A DNA stretch of 64,000 bases, from positions 9,300,001 to 9,364,000 of the forward strand of contig CAJFCV020000003.1 in assembly GCA_904066235.2 (NCBI GenBank), in the 5' to 3' direction. This document shows positions 23,819 to 34,408 of the stretch, one piece after another. The translations under genes were made by a program, and so were the position numbers. The number at the start of each line of letters is the position of its first letter. Position 1 is the first letter of the stretch. This DNA comes from Bursaphelenchus xylophilus. Lineage: Eukaryota > Nematoda > Chromadorea > Rhabditida > Aphelenchoididae. Under the pieces are notes generated by a model. It was not told the origin of the DNA. It ran no database searches and worked only from the letters and a program-made list of their open reading frames with translations.

Positions 23819-26800
23819 ATGTTGCTGCAATTATTTTTTCTTTCGATTTTCGCTTTTCGCCAACATGAGGCCAAGGATTTGAGCAAAACAAGACTTACGG
23901 GGATCCAGGTGAGTGTAAAATACGATTTGTATGCTTTTATGATGCATTTTCCAGGCCAAACACATTTATAAATTGTTCCAAGAAGGGAATGTGAGCCTAA
24001 TATTCGATGTAAATCAACAGCCAAACTCTCGGGCCTTATTGTTTCGCTTCTCGAGTGCTGCGAATCCAAGCAAATCCAACCTATACCTCCTCTCAGAGAC
24101 TACTGTAAGTTATTTTGATCCAAAAAGTATCACAATAAGTTTTTAGGACACAAAAAATCATCTAACTCTTCGCCTTGGAAAAGAAATTTTCACCGTCGAA
24201 ACAGGAATCTACAATCAAAACTTCCATCGAATCCATCTCCTGCTTGGCCATGGACACTTCCAAATCATTGTGGACTGCGTGAAAATCGCTGACAGCCCTT
24301 TCAATACCCACAACATTCCGGGGTAAGCTTTGAGCCAAAGTTTACAACCATTTCTCCTTACTTTAGTCATCAGAAAAAGTTGGTATTGGATGTGGGAGTT
24401 TCGCCCGACGATTCCTCCGTCTTCCCCGGTCATATCCGCGAATTCTCGGCTGACACGCCTCAGGCAACTCATATGCGATGTGCTGATATTATTCTGAGCC
24501 GTCAGCCGAGGCTGGAGCGATCGCTGGCCGAGGCCGATGCGGCCGAACTTGAAGAGGAAAGAGGGGTTCAAACTAATACTGTTAACGAAGATGGCGACCA
24601 GATCGCTGAGTTGGAGGAGAGAGTAAAAGTGCTGGAAGATGAGGTGGAGCATTTCCGATCGTATGTTTCAAAATTTGATAAGCGAATTCAAACCGTGGAA
24701 CTTCATCAACGAGGATGTATGGTAAGTGGGATGGAAAATGCAAATTTTGAAAAAAGGTTGAAAAATTGAATTAAAATTAAGGCAATTTAGTACTCTATGG
24801 CAATTTTAGGTCATTTTTAGCAATTTAGCGGGGTAAAGATTCAAATCAAATATTTTCCGCCATTTTTGGCATTCTGTTTCAATCGTATTTTTTGCAATTT
24901 TTGATCAAAAGAAGAATGCTGAAACTTATTTTGATCACTTTCCCTTCAAATTAGCTCAAATCTCGTCAAAAGCGGCAATATCTTCTCCATTTTTAGGTGG
25001 ATGGTCATCTCCTTCATATAGGCCAAAAACAGCCCAACTACCTCAACTGTTCGCAATGCCAGTGCTCAGCCAGCGGCGAGCTTCACTGTGGTCCCATTGG
25101 CTGTCCGCATCTCAAATGTGCCCATCCATTCAAGCCTCAGGGCAACTGTTGTCCGGTCTGCGGAAAACAATGCTATTACAATGGAAACAATTACGAACAT
25201 GGAGCCGAGATCTGGCCAAAACAATGTGTACGGTGCAGATGTGATCATGGGCGAATGGAGTGTCAGTTCCAGTAAGTTTTGAGAGAAAACTCAAGTGAAT
25301 TATTCAGGTTTTCTACAAAAATTGTAGCATATTTTTTCAAAATTTATATTATATTTACAGGGAAAGTACCCCAAGTTGCGACGCTCAGATTTTGCTCAAA
25401 CTTGGCGCAAACTTAGAGTATTTCTCTCGAAAATATATGCGAGAATCCTAGCTCGCGCTTTGCAGAAACAACCGAGATTTTTCAACCGAAAGTCAGCGAA
25501 AAATTGACACTTTTTGCCGAATTTCGGCACGAAAAGTTTTATGCCTATTTCTACTATAGAGGGTAATGTTTCCACAAAAAATAAATTTTTTCCGCAAAAA
25601 ACTAGCGAAGTTATGGCCAAAAAGTGTTTCTCTCTCTGACCGCTCTCCGCGGTTAGCATGCTCTCTCGGCGGCAAAGATTGTTCAATTTCTAGGCGCCGT
25701 TTGCAAAGCGCGAGCTAAAACTTTCAGGAATTGGTACTTAGTTTATGACCGACGTGTGTGCAAAATTTCAAGAAAATCTGAGCCTAGCACACATCAGATA
25801 CAAAATTTTTTTTACTTAAATTGAAAAATCTAATTTGGAGGTTCCATTAGCATTGGTCCATATATGGGAGGTGCTTTATAAATTTCAGCGCACTTGTCTG
25901 TTCGACCCCTGCGGATTTCGTCCAAAGTTAACTTTGGACGAAATTCGCCCAATCTCGTCCTAAGAGTGGACGAAAATTTTTTTTGTCTGGACGAAATCAA
26001 AAAATCCACCGATTGGGCGAATTTTTCAAAATTTCGGGCCTCAAATGGACCAAGTCCAAAGTTAACTTTGGAATCGGTCCAAAGTTAACTTTGGACCAAA
26101 TCCGCCATTTTTAGTCCAAAGTAGTAAAATTTTGGGATTTGAAGTCACACCCCGTATTTTTACATTTTAAGATTACTGCCGAGATTTTTGGGGCGGAGGG
26201 GGTGGAAAACAGTGGTAAGGCGGGACCAAGGACAAATTTTTGCTATAAGAAGCGAAATGTTTTACAGAACTGCCAGTTCAGGCATTTTCTTATATTGTAC
26301 TAGGTATTTTTAAGAGTGATTGGTTTAATTCAGCTAGTTCTCAAGACGAAACCGTCTATTTGATCATACTGGTTTATTTTTGACATCCTAAATGTGCTTT
26401 AGGATGTCTAAATAGCCAATGCTAGCACATACTCAACAAAAAACCCCAACTGCGAGTCAAGGGGCCGACAAAAAGCAAATATCAACGATGTAAAACGTCG
26501 TTGACTCCGCGCAAATAGCTAAAAAACACGTGAAGTCTGTAAAATACAGCCGTAATCATAATTGAAAGCCAGGAGAACGAAGAAATACATGAAGAAAACT
26601 TATTTGTGACGAAAAATGTGTTTTTCTCGCCGCAAAAAAAAATTCAGAAAATGCATCATCCAAACTTCATAGGTTGGATGAGCGAAAGTTCTGAACCTGG
26701 TGTCTTTTTCAGGGTAAACTAGGGAGTGCTAGTAGTCATTTACAACCGTTTTTAATACACTGCCGCGTTATAAACGGGTGTCATCGTGACACATTTTCGG

Positions 26801-28365
26801 GACTAAGCTAGGCGCCGCAATTTGCGCCCTGTGATTTCACAGATTTGACTGTCGAAAAGTTTTTCTTCATGTATTTCTCTGTTTCCGTGGCTTTTAATAA
26901 TTATGATTACGGCTGTATTTTACAGTCTTCACGTGTTTTTTACCTATTTTCGCGGAGTCAACGATGTTTTACATCGTTGATATTTGTTTTATGTCGGCCT
27001 CTTGACTCGCAGTTGGTTTTTTATAGAGTTTGCGCAAGCGTTGGCTATTTTGACATCCTAAAGCAAATTTAGGATGTCAAAAATAAATCAGTATGATCAA
27101 ATGGACGGTTTCGTCTTGAGAACGAGCTGAATTCAACCAATAACTCTAAAAAATACCTAGTACAATATACGAAAATGCCTGAACTGGCAGTTCTGTAAAA
27201 CATTTCGCTTCTTACAGCAAAAATTTGGCCTCGGCCACCCTTTACCACTTTTTTGCACCCGCTCCGCCCCAAAAAATCTGTATAATACCTGTCACAATAT
27301 AATAAATAGGATGCACAGGCAGTCCTGTAAAAATTTCGCTTCTTAGAGCAAAAATTTGTTCTTGGTCCCCCCCTTACCACCTTTTTCCAAATCCTTCCGC
27401 CCCAAAAAATATGTATAATACCTAGTACAACATAAAAAAGAGGATGGCTATAATACACAGATTTCAAAAGTCGAATTTTGATTTTCCAACCAAAAAGGTA
27501 AAAAAATCCAAAGTTTGGACTTAGTCCAAACTTTGGACTTCGTCCATCCAGATGGACGAAAAAGCAAAATTCCACGGGAAGAAATATGCTTGGACTAATA
27601 CCGGCAGATTTAGTCCAAACTTTGGATCCGGCAAAAAGTCCATGAAATTTTTGGACGAGATTGGGCGAATTTCGTCCAAAGTTAGCTTTGGACGAAATCT
27701 GCAGGGGTCGAACAGACAAGTGCGCTGAAATTTATAAAGCACCTCCCATATATAGAAAATATCCAAAATATTAGCAAAATCCCTCTGCACAAAAAAAAGT
27801 TGATGCGATTTGAAAATTTGGGATTAAAACAGGCGTTTTTGGAACTGAAAACATCCTTCGGTTGTAGGAATTTCGGGTTTTCTTCAACAATAATGTTTTT
27901 TTATATCTAATCTATCAATTACAGGGCGAAAATGCCCGTTCAATGCTGATGTGTAGCATTTGATGTACTTCCCTTGTTAATAAAAAATAAATTTTTATTT
28001 TCAGCCGTCCCGAGAACTGTCCCAAACTCGACTGCGTTCATCAAGAGACCCCCACGAACCAATGCTGTCCCGTCTGCGTCAATGTCGACTATTGCGCGGG
28101 CGACAAAAACCCGTGTCATCCGAATGCGGAGTGCGTGAATGGGCAGTACAAGGCGGAATGCCGATGCAAAGAGGGGTTCTTCGGGAACGGAACAACCTGC
28201 TACGACATCGATGAGTGTTTGTGGGATATGAGTGCTCGCGAACAGTTGGGCGGATGCGAGCAGGGGACGATTTGCATCAACTTGCCGGGCACTTTCAAAT
28301 GCGATTGCTTGCCCGGCTTTCAGCGATTGGACGACAGGCATTGTTTGGATCTGATTCGGATATAA
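23819..28365 (+). CDS. NELL-like secreted protein (TSPN/LamG-like, coiled coil, two VWC, two EGF)
   Basis: Exons 23819-23908, 23955-24104, 24147-24322, 24367-24721, 24997-25271 and 28005-28365 give about 468 residues in phase. The order is: signal peptide (LLQLFFLSIFAF), a thrombospondin-N/laminin-G-like region (about 25-200), an acidic coiled coil (IAELEERVKVLEDEVEHF, about 213-250), then two VWC modules with CCPVC signatures. An EGF module (CRCKEGFFGNGTTC) and an EGF with the calcium-binding start DIDEC close the protein. This order is that of NELL1/NELL2, secreted oligomeric glycoproteins that bind Robo3 and other partners in vertebrates. Vertebrate NELL is about 800 residues with more EGF and C-terminal VWC modules, so this is a short form. 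Intron 5 (2.7 kb) holds a nested repeat and foldback. Function in worms is inferred. Confidence 0.85.
25358..27976 (-). repeat. Family B repeat, copy B3, split by a 2.16 kb insertion
   Basis: The left terminus is CAGGGAAAGTACCCCAAGTT. The body follows in the reversed B orientation to GAGCCTAGCA (25789). The right terminus resumes at TAGCATTTGATGTACTTCCC (27954). The gap is the foldback element listed separately. The whole sits in intron 5 of the NELL-like gene. Confidence 0.75.
25790..27953. mobile_element. Foldback element of 2.16 kb with TAGCA duplication
   Basis: Flanked by TAGCA on both sides (25785-25789 and 27954-27958), with CACATCAG / CTGATGTG at the ends. Inside, a long palindrome runs from about 25860 (GGGAGGTGCTTTATAAATTT) to 27752 (its inverse). 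The arms are roughly 740-900 bases around a loop of about 250 bases (26600-26855). The right arm has an extra tandem copy of a segment of about 130 bases (about 27130-27440, with CGCTTCTTA...AGCAAAAATTTG). The frame at 27069-27719 is a by-product of the arms; I see no transposase. Confidence 0.75.
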
Positions 28366-28444
28366 AGTTCGAACTTTTGGATTAGATTTGGTTTCGAGTT
28401 TCGTGTACATTGTATAAAAAAAAGCTTTAAAATTATTTTTTTGT

Positions 28445-28450
28445 AATAAA
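28445..28450 (+). other. Poly(A) signal of the NELL-like gene
   Basis: AATAAA lies 80 bases after the NELL-like stop codon (28363-28365). Confidence 0.6.
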
Positions 28451-28794
28451 CATTACTATAGATGTGAAATTTAACAGTAAAAAAAATTAAAATTTTTTGA
28501 AAAAAAAACCTTCAAAAACCAAAAAAAAAATCAAAATTTACTGCAAAAAATCATCTTTACAATGACAAAAATTGACTAGGCACATAATACATGATACAAA
28601 CAGCTGACTTCTTTAAAAAATGAGTTAAAAATCGTATTCAGTATACTGTAACAAGCTTAAAAATGAAATTTCTAAACAATAACCGGGTTAGTAAAAAAAA
28701 ATCTAAAATTCACCAAAATATATATCTAAAAATACAGGAAATTCGATATAAATATTTAAAAATCATGGTTAAGTAATTGATAATCAAAATTAAT

Positions 28795-31390
28795 TTAAAT
28801 TTTTTGGACATAAGTGAGGGGAACCAGGCCGATTTGGCCATTTAGACGGCCCTTTACCCATTCGGGGCCTTGCTCTTCAACCACATCGATGACGTCATGC
28901 GCTTTGAAATTCAAATCCTCTGCCACTGAGCTAACATAGTCGTATAATGCCTGTACTTTGTACAACGAGGAGTCTGATGTTTGAGGGCCTCCGGTCAAAA
29001 ATTCCACAAAAGTGATTGGAAAAATTCCAAATTTGTTTTTGAGTTGTCCCCGAAGCCATTCAGCGTTGCACTGTTCGAGGACTGCGATCGTATCTCCAGC
29101 ATTGAACTGAAAAAAGGGAAAAATTATATTATCCATAAAAAATCTTGATAAAGAATGGTAAATTTTTGTTGTCCAAGCCTCAGAAAAAAAATTGAAAATA
29201 CATTACTACTTCTATTCAGATCAAACTACATCGATTTACACTTCAAATAAAAAATTTTGAGATAAAATTATATTATCCATGACAAAGTTGAATAAAATTT
29301 TTTGAATTTTTATATAAAAATGACAAGGATAGAAGTTCTGCTCTAATTTAGGTAAAAATCTACTATTTCCGACAAAAGAAAATAAAAATTGAAGATAAAT
29401 TTACATTATCCATGACAACTTTTGATGACAAATACCCAATTCTGATGCCTAAACGTCAAGAACACAAAAACAAAAGTGAAAACTCACATTTAGATCACCT
29501 TCTACATCGGAATGATAATCATAGAGGGCTCGGACGACTGCTTTATCTCCTGATGGTGATGTTGCAGTAGAAGATCCTCCATATCCAGAACTCGAATTAC
29601 CGTAACCTGCGCTCGCACTGAACCCATTACTAGCCGGAGCCAACGGCACCATGATATCCAAGAAATTCAACGGGACAATTCCACTTTCTCCCGTTCTCGT
29701 ATTCAGACCTTGAACCCATTGATCATCAACTGCATTTTTCAGTATGACCGTATCGTTGGGCTCGCATGAGAGTTCGTCAGAATGTGCGGCCTTATATGGG
29801 TATCGGACCACGGCATGAGGTTCGGTTGTTCGAGATCCATAGGACGGGTTGGATGATGAAAATGAAGGTGCACTAGTTGATCCCCAGCCCGAATTAAATT
29901 CCGTGGGTGTCGAATTCTGTGATGCTCGCGGTGGAGGAGGTCGCGCGGGCTCTAAAAAACTACCTATTGAATTGGGAATAAAAAAAGAAGATCAAATCGG
30001 AGCGCAACATGCAGAAACAACATATACACCATGACGAATCACAAAACAACACTCACTCTTAGACCCACCGTCAGAATTGGTGTTCCAGCCGTATGAAGGA
30101 GGTCGTGGATCCGAAGCAGAAGGCACTACGGGCGGATACTCAAAAGGGTCAATCGCCGTGAGCGTTTTGTAGGCCGGCTGGGGCTTCGGCGGAGGAGCGG
30201 GCTTGGACAACTGGGGGTTGTCTGAAAACGGACAATAATACGATGGAAAGCTTGATACATCTTCTTAAAGGTTGTTCATCTACTCCTTATCATCTTCTTC
30301 TCTAAAAATCAACAAGAAAGAAATCAAAATCTTACCAGCCGGCCTCCCCATAATCGGTTTATTTTCGAACTCATTCACCATGTTCAATATCGCACCGTGC
30401 GCTATTTTCTCGGCGAATGGATCCGCTTTCTTGCCCGTGGCCTGCTTGGCAGCTTGATTGATGGCCACAGAACGAACTTGATCATTTTTGGCCAAGGTAA
30501 CCGCCGCTTTCTGGGCTAACGGATTATTCGCGAGTTTGGTCAGCCCGGATTTAACATTCTGCGAATTGAAGCTCTTATTCAGCGATTCGAACATGTTCTT
30601 CGCGTCCGCAAAGCCTAAAATGAGATGGATGAGCTGTACGAATTGGAAAACAAATAAAATCTGAGATTTAGGGCGTCTATAAACAATTATCCGATTGCTC
30701 ATGGATAATATAATTTCCGAATGTCGTAAATTAATCTCGTTGAAGGAGGAAAACACTGAAAAGTCGCTATAAACGTGAATGTTCAATGAAAAATGTCTGG
30801 AAGAGAGGAAGAACAGCTACTGAAAAAAATCCGATAATTTTTTCGGGCATTTCGAGAAAATCCGTCGTCTTGACCTAATTCTGACGTTTTTTCGGGAAAG
30901 AAAACACTTTTTTTGTTCGCGTCCTCAAGAAGAAAGGAAGAGACAAGTGCTTGGATTTGGTAAGTACAAAATTATCTGGGATCTTTTTGACTTTTAGAGA
31001 AAACTTGTGAAACATTCTACTAGACAACTATACGGAAAAGTTGATGTTCCTGCCGAAAATTGAAACAAGACAGTTTCTTTGAGGTCTCAAGAGGCTCGCG
31101 AACACATGATTTCTCTATTAGCTATATATATTATGGCTTTACCTTTGACTTTGAAGTCGAACATTGCGGCCAGAACAACAATAACAAGGAGTTAATCTAA
31201 TTCTCGCTAATTGGCGGCGGTCGCGCGCGAACAAGAGCAAACACTTACTACTCGAGCCGCTGGTCGTGGTGGACATTGTCGATGGCCGGGAGCGATAGGT
31301 GGGCAGACTGGAATTGGGTCCGTCGTTTCGGGGTTTGGCTGAAACTGGAGGTGGGGGGAGGTTGGAGTGGATGGAACCGGATGGGTACAT
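28795..31390 (-). CDS. Adaptor protein with three SH3 domains
   Basis: Exons on minus: 31249-31390, 30336-30614, 30057-30221, 29488-29951 and 28795-29106, about 453 residues in phase. After a Pro/Ser-rich start comes an Ala/Asn-rich helical region (FADAKNMFESLNKSF to about 140). A proline-rich linker (KPAPPPKPQ; PARPPPPRAS) may itself bind SH3 domains. Three SH3 domains then follow. SH3-1 begins AVVRYPYKAAHSDELSC, SH3-2 begins AVVRALYDYHSDVEGDL and SH3-3 begins YKVQALYDYVSSVAEDL. All have the ALYDY-type and WxxG/GxxPxxYV-type positions except small changes in SH3-1. Such proteins are cytoplasmic scaffolds; the partner is unknown. A TTTTAG acceptor lies about 29 bases before the ATG. SH3D19-, intersectin- or Dlish-type adaptors are similar in layout, but I cannot assign one. 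Confidence 0.85.
31143..31164 (-). CDS. Possible alternative first exon of the three-SH3 gene
   Basis: A short exon in the first intron encodes MFDFKVK plus one base, followed by donor GTAAAG. Its phase (one base left over) equals that of the listed first exon, so splicing to exon 2 at 30614 would give MFDFKVKGFADAKNMFESL. This replaces the 47-residue Pro/Ser-rich N-terminus by 7 residues. The open context and phase match are the only evidence. Confidence 0.4.
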
Positions 31391-32300
31391 GTTTATGGGA
31401 GAGAGCAAACACTCCTCTAAAAGGTCGAGTCTCGTGTGTTTTTGCGAACTGTTCGGTGGTCGGGAGATCAGGGCTACAGTGACGGGTCATGAGGTCAGAT
31501 CTGGTCGGGATTTGGTCAGATCTTAGTGTAATATCCGATAAATTTTGCGGATTTTTTTTTAGTAATAGTTAGTAAGTTCCAGAAACAGCTCTGATTCTTC
31601 TTTGGACAGCCAATTTTGGCCTAAATTTACAAAAATTGCCTTATTTTAGACGATTTTCCAATCTCGCTAGCAAGTATAATATAAAATTTCGTCAGATTTC
31701 TGTAAATCCGACTACCTTAACCCAAAAACTGTCCTAGATGGGCCTTTGTCTCGCCTAAAACCACATCCAGATGACCTTAAACGGCTCGTTAACCCAGTTT
31801 TAAGCCGTTTAATCCTCTCCAATCCCCAAGATTTGAAGCTAAATTCACATGATGCGGGCTATTTCCCACAAGAAACATAAATTTCTACAAAGTGATTCAT
31901 ATTAAGGAGGGGCTCTTTTTATCACAGCTGACACCAAAAATACCCATTTGATAAGATAGTTTGCTAGGTCAATAGTAATATAAATTTTTGTTTTTTATTT
32001 GCTCTAAAAGTTTTACGACTCCCTCAAGACCTCTTGAATGTCACTGTAGTCCTAAAATCGACCAAATAGTTTGGAAATTACCTTGACAAAAGTCGGAGAT
32101 AGGGTTGATAACAGATAAAAAAGGGTTTGGAGTCTGGTTTGAAAGGGCTTTTCCAGAAGCCCGGAGCGGAAAGTTGCTGGAACGGACGATGGAATCAGAT
32201 CTTCTCTGCCTTTCCACCCACCGATTTTTCGTGTGTGTTTGCTCACAGATCAAACGTTGATAATGAAAAAAGAGAAAGAGAAAAACCCCCCTTCTTAAGG
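31391..32300. other. Intergenic region upstream of the SH3 gene
   Basis: The first 150 bases are relatively GC-rich and may belong to the SH3 gene promoter. The rest is AT-rich with no convincing frame or repeat. Confidence 0.4.
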
Positions 32301-32331
32301 GTTGAAAAGTCAAATAGTTTTTTTATTCAGG

Positions 32332-32337
32332 TATTCT
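32332..32337 (-). other. Poly(A) signal of the small secreted gene
   Basis: AATAAA on the minus strand, 64 bases beyond the stop codon at 32401-32403. Confidence 0.55.
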
Positions 32338-32400
32338 CTACAAACAAATGACAACAATTTTGTACAAATAGGTGGTTGCCGCCTAAAACTTCGTATTTCA

Positions 32401-33612
32401 CTAGTTTCGAATGAGCATCATGCGTTGGCGAGGGCCCATTTGGGAGCGAACTCGGACCCAATCACTTCTCATTGCGCTTCGCGGACGACGTCCACGGCGC
32501 TTCATCCAGGCGGAAATGCAGGCGGGAGGTACTGAAAACGAAGTTTAGACGGTATGAGGATTATTCTATTTTTTTGAGAGGGTAGAAATAAAAGATTTTG
32601 CTAATTTTTGATATTATAGTAGAGGTATAAATAATAAAGCTCATTTTTGACCTTCGTGAAGGTATTTTTTGGCTAAAAAATGGTAGTAAGTGGAATTTTC
32701 GAGGCTCATAGATATTCCAATAAGATAGAAAAAAATGGAATGCAAAGTTATGCTGCTTTACGGATGGCTCAGTAAAATTCGCGACGATTATGCCTATGAT
32801 AGTGATGATAGGATTGTGTTTCAGTCGGATAGGTCTATATTTTCATCATTTAATAGTATTACAGTAGGGGACCTGACCCAGTGGCAAAAAACATACCATT
32901 TTGCATCCGGGAAGCATCAAAAATGTGGCAAAATGATTCCCTCTCCAAGTGAGAAAACTCCGATTTCAAAGGCGTGCCCGCTCTTTTTGTGAGGGGCCCT
33001 TCAAAACGAAGTTTTTTCACTTGGAGAGGGAAGCATTTTGCCATATTTTTGATGCTTCCCGGATGCAAAATTGTAGGTTTTTTGCCAGTGGATCAGGTCC
33101 GCCACTGTAATACTATTAAATGATGAACTCATAAACCTCTCCGAATGCAAGACAATACTGTCATCACTATCATAGCCATAATCGTCGCGAATTTTACTGA
33201 GCCATCCGTAAAGGAAAACAAGATGCGTAAAGTCAAGTTTGAAAGCTTCGAATGAATTCACAGTTTTGGTAAAATACGTATAAAGCTTCCACAAGTCATT
33301 AATACTTACACTTGGAGCATTTTTGTTGTAAGTCATCATTCTCCATGCAAACCTCATTCTCCTTGCAAGTGACATCACACTTATAAATCACCGGACTCCA
33401 AACCGCATTTGCAAACAAACGCCCGCCTAAAGTACATAAAACTAGTAATGAAACTTACAAACTTTTCTATGTTTGATCAAAAACCGCAACAACATTAATT
33501 GCTCATCGCTGGCATGCCCTCTGGTCATTGGATTATTCAACATGGACCTCTCGGGCGCCGCTGCCATTGTTATTGCAATTTTTAGTAGGAGAAATACGAA
33601 AAGACCTTTCAT
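32401..33612 (-). CDS. Small secreted cysteine-containing protein, unrecognised
   Basis: Exons on minus: 33459-33612, 33310-33426 and 32401-32531, about 133 residues, phases consistent. A signal peptide (MKGLFVFLLLKIAITMAAA) is followed by a short helical region. A compact block then holds five cysteines (CGRLFANAVW, YKCDVTCKENEVC, QKCSK) and a sixth in LPPACISAW. The tail is strongly basic (MKRRGRRPRSAMRSDW), with RR/RGRR sites that could be cut by proprotein convertases. It could be a peptide precursor or an effector-type secreted protein. No family recognised. An in-frame ATG 33 bases upstream is possible, but the chosen start gives a better signal peptide. Intron 2 carries a family A element within a larger palindrome. 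Confidence 0.6.
32755..33213. repeat. Palindrome surrounding family A copy A5
   Basis: Arms of about 107 bases (TTTACGGATGGCTCAGTAAA on the left, inverse on the right, ending near 33213) flank the A5 element symmetrically. They show about 15 substitutions and no length change. Confidence 0.75.
32862..33107. mobile_element. Family A MITE, copy A5
   Basis: TA-flanked, starting CAGTAGGGGACCTGACCCAG and ending TGGATCAGGTCCGCCACTG. It lies at the exact centre of a larger palindrome in intron 2 of the small secreted gene. Confidence 0.85.
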
Positions 33613-33990
33613 TTTTTTACGAATAAAATGTTGGTATACTTTCACTTCTGACCTTCACGTAAATCTTCCATTTCCCCTCCCCAAAGACAATAAACAAAAA
33701 ATCCGGGGAACAAAAAAAGTCGAAAAACGAATCATTAGCACACATTAAGGTTCGCGTTGTTGAACTGAATCGTCATAATCAATGTGTTCCAAAAAGGTTT
33801 CGCGTTTCGACATTACGCAAGGTTTTTCAAGGTGAAAACGTCTAGAAAATTGCGAAAAAAAAGAAACTTGGAGGAAAAAAAAGATTACTGTTACTAAACA
33901 ACTCTAAGTAACGTCAATTACTACTCAACAATGAGAGTAAAAGTTCAAAAATAGTTTGAAAACAAATCGCAAAGAGGAGAAAAAAGTTTC

Positions 33991-34072
33991 TGATGAGAGT
34001 GGGATTCGAACCCACGCCTCCGAAGAGACTGGTGCCTTAAACCAGCGCCTTAGACCGCTCGGCCATCTCACC
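33991..34072 (-). tRNA. tRNA-Leu (anticodon AAG)
   Basis: The 82-base minus-strand sequence starts GGTGAGATGGCCGAGCGGTC and has an A box (TGGCCGAGCGG). The anticodon stem CTGGT/ACCAG holds loop TTAAGGC, giving anticodon AAG. A class II long variable arm (TCTCTTCGGAGGC) and a perfect B box (GGTTCGAATCC) follow. The acceptor stem GGTGAGA/TCTCATC pairs with one G-T wobble. No intron. Confidence 0.93.
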
Positions 34073-34408
34073 ACGCTCTCGGTTCGGTTCCCTTCTCTTT
34101 CTATTTGATCCGAAACGGCTGCACGGTGCGTTTTTTGTTGTTAGTGATTGCTACTTTTTATGGGGGAAATATTTTTTTTGTGTTGCGAACTTTACATGTT
34201 TTTTGGTCGGTTATGATTTTATACTTTCGTTTTGGTTGTTTTTAGGGCTAGGAAAGTGTTGGAAAATGAAAAAAATTGCGTATTTTTTGGTGACTTTAAA
34301 AAAATTTTAATATTTTTTGTTGAGAAATTGTATGAAAAATAGATTTTTGAATATAGGAAAAATTTACTATCCATTTTTACGTTTTTGATTGCCAGAGTCG
34401 GTCGAAAA

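Noticed and set aside
27069..27719. 216-codon minus-strand frame
   Set aside because: It follows the right arm of the foldback, has internal repetition matching the DNA tandem unit, and no known motif.
33001..33378. Frame containing FLYGWLSKIRDDYGYDSDDS that might be an exon
   Set aside because: The same text is read from both arms of a palindrome around A5, so it reflects an inverted DNA repeat; skipping it keeps the small secreted gene in phase.
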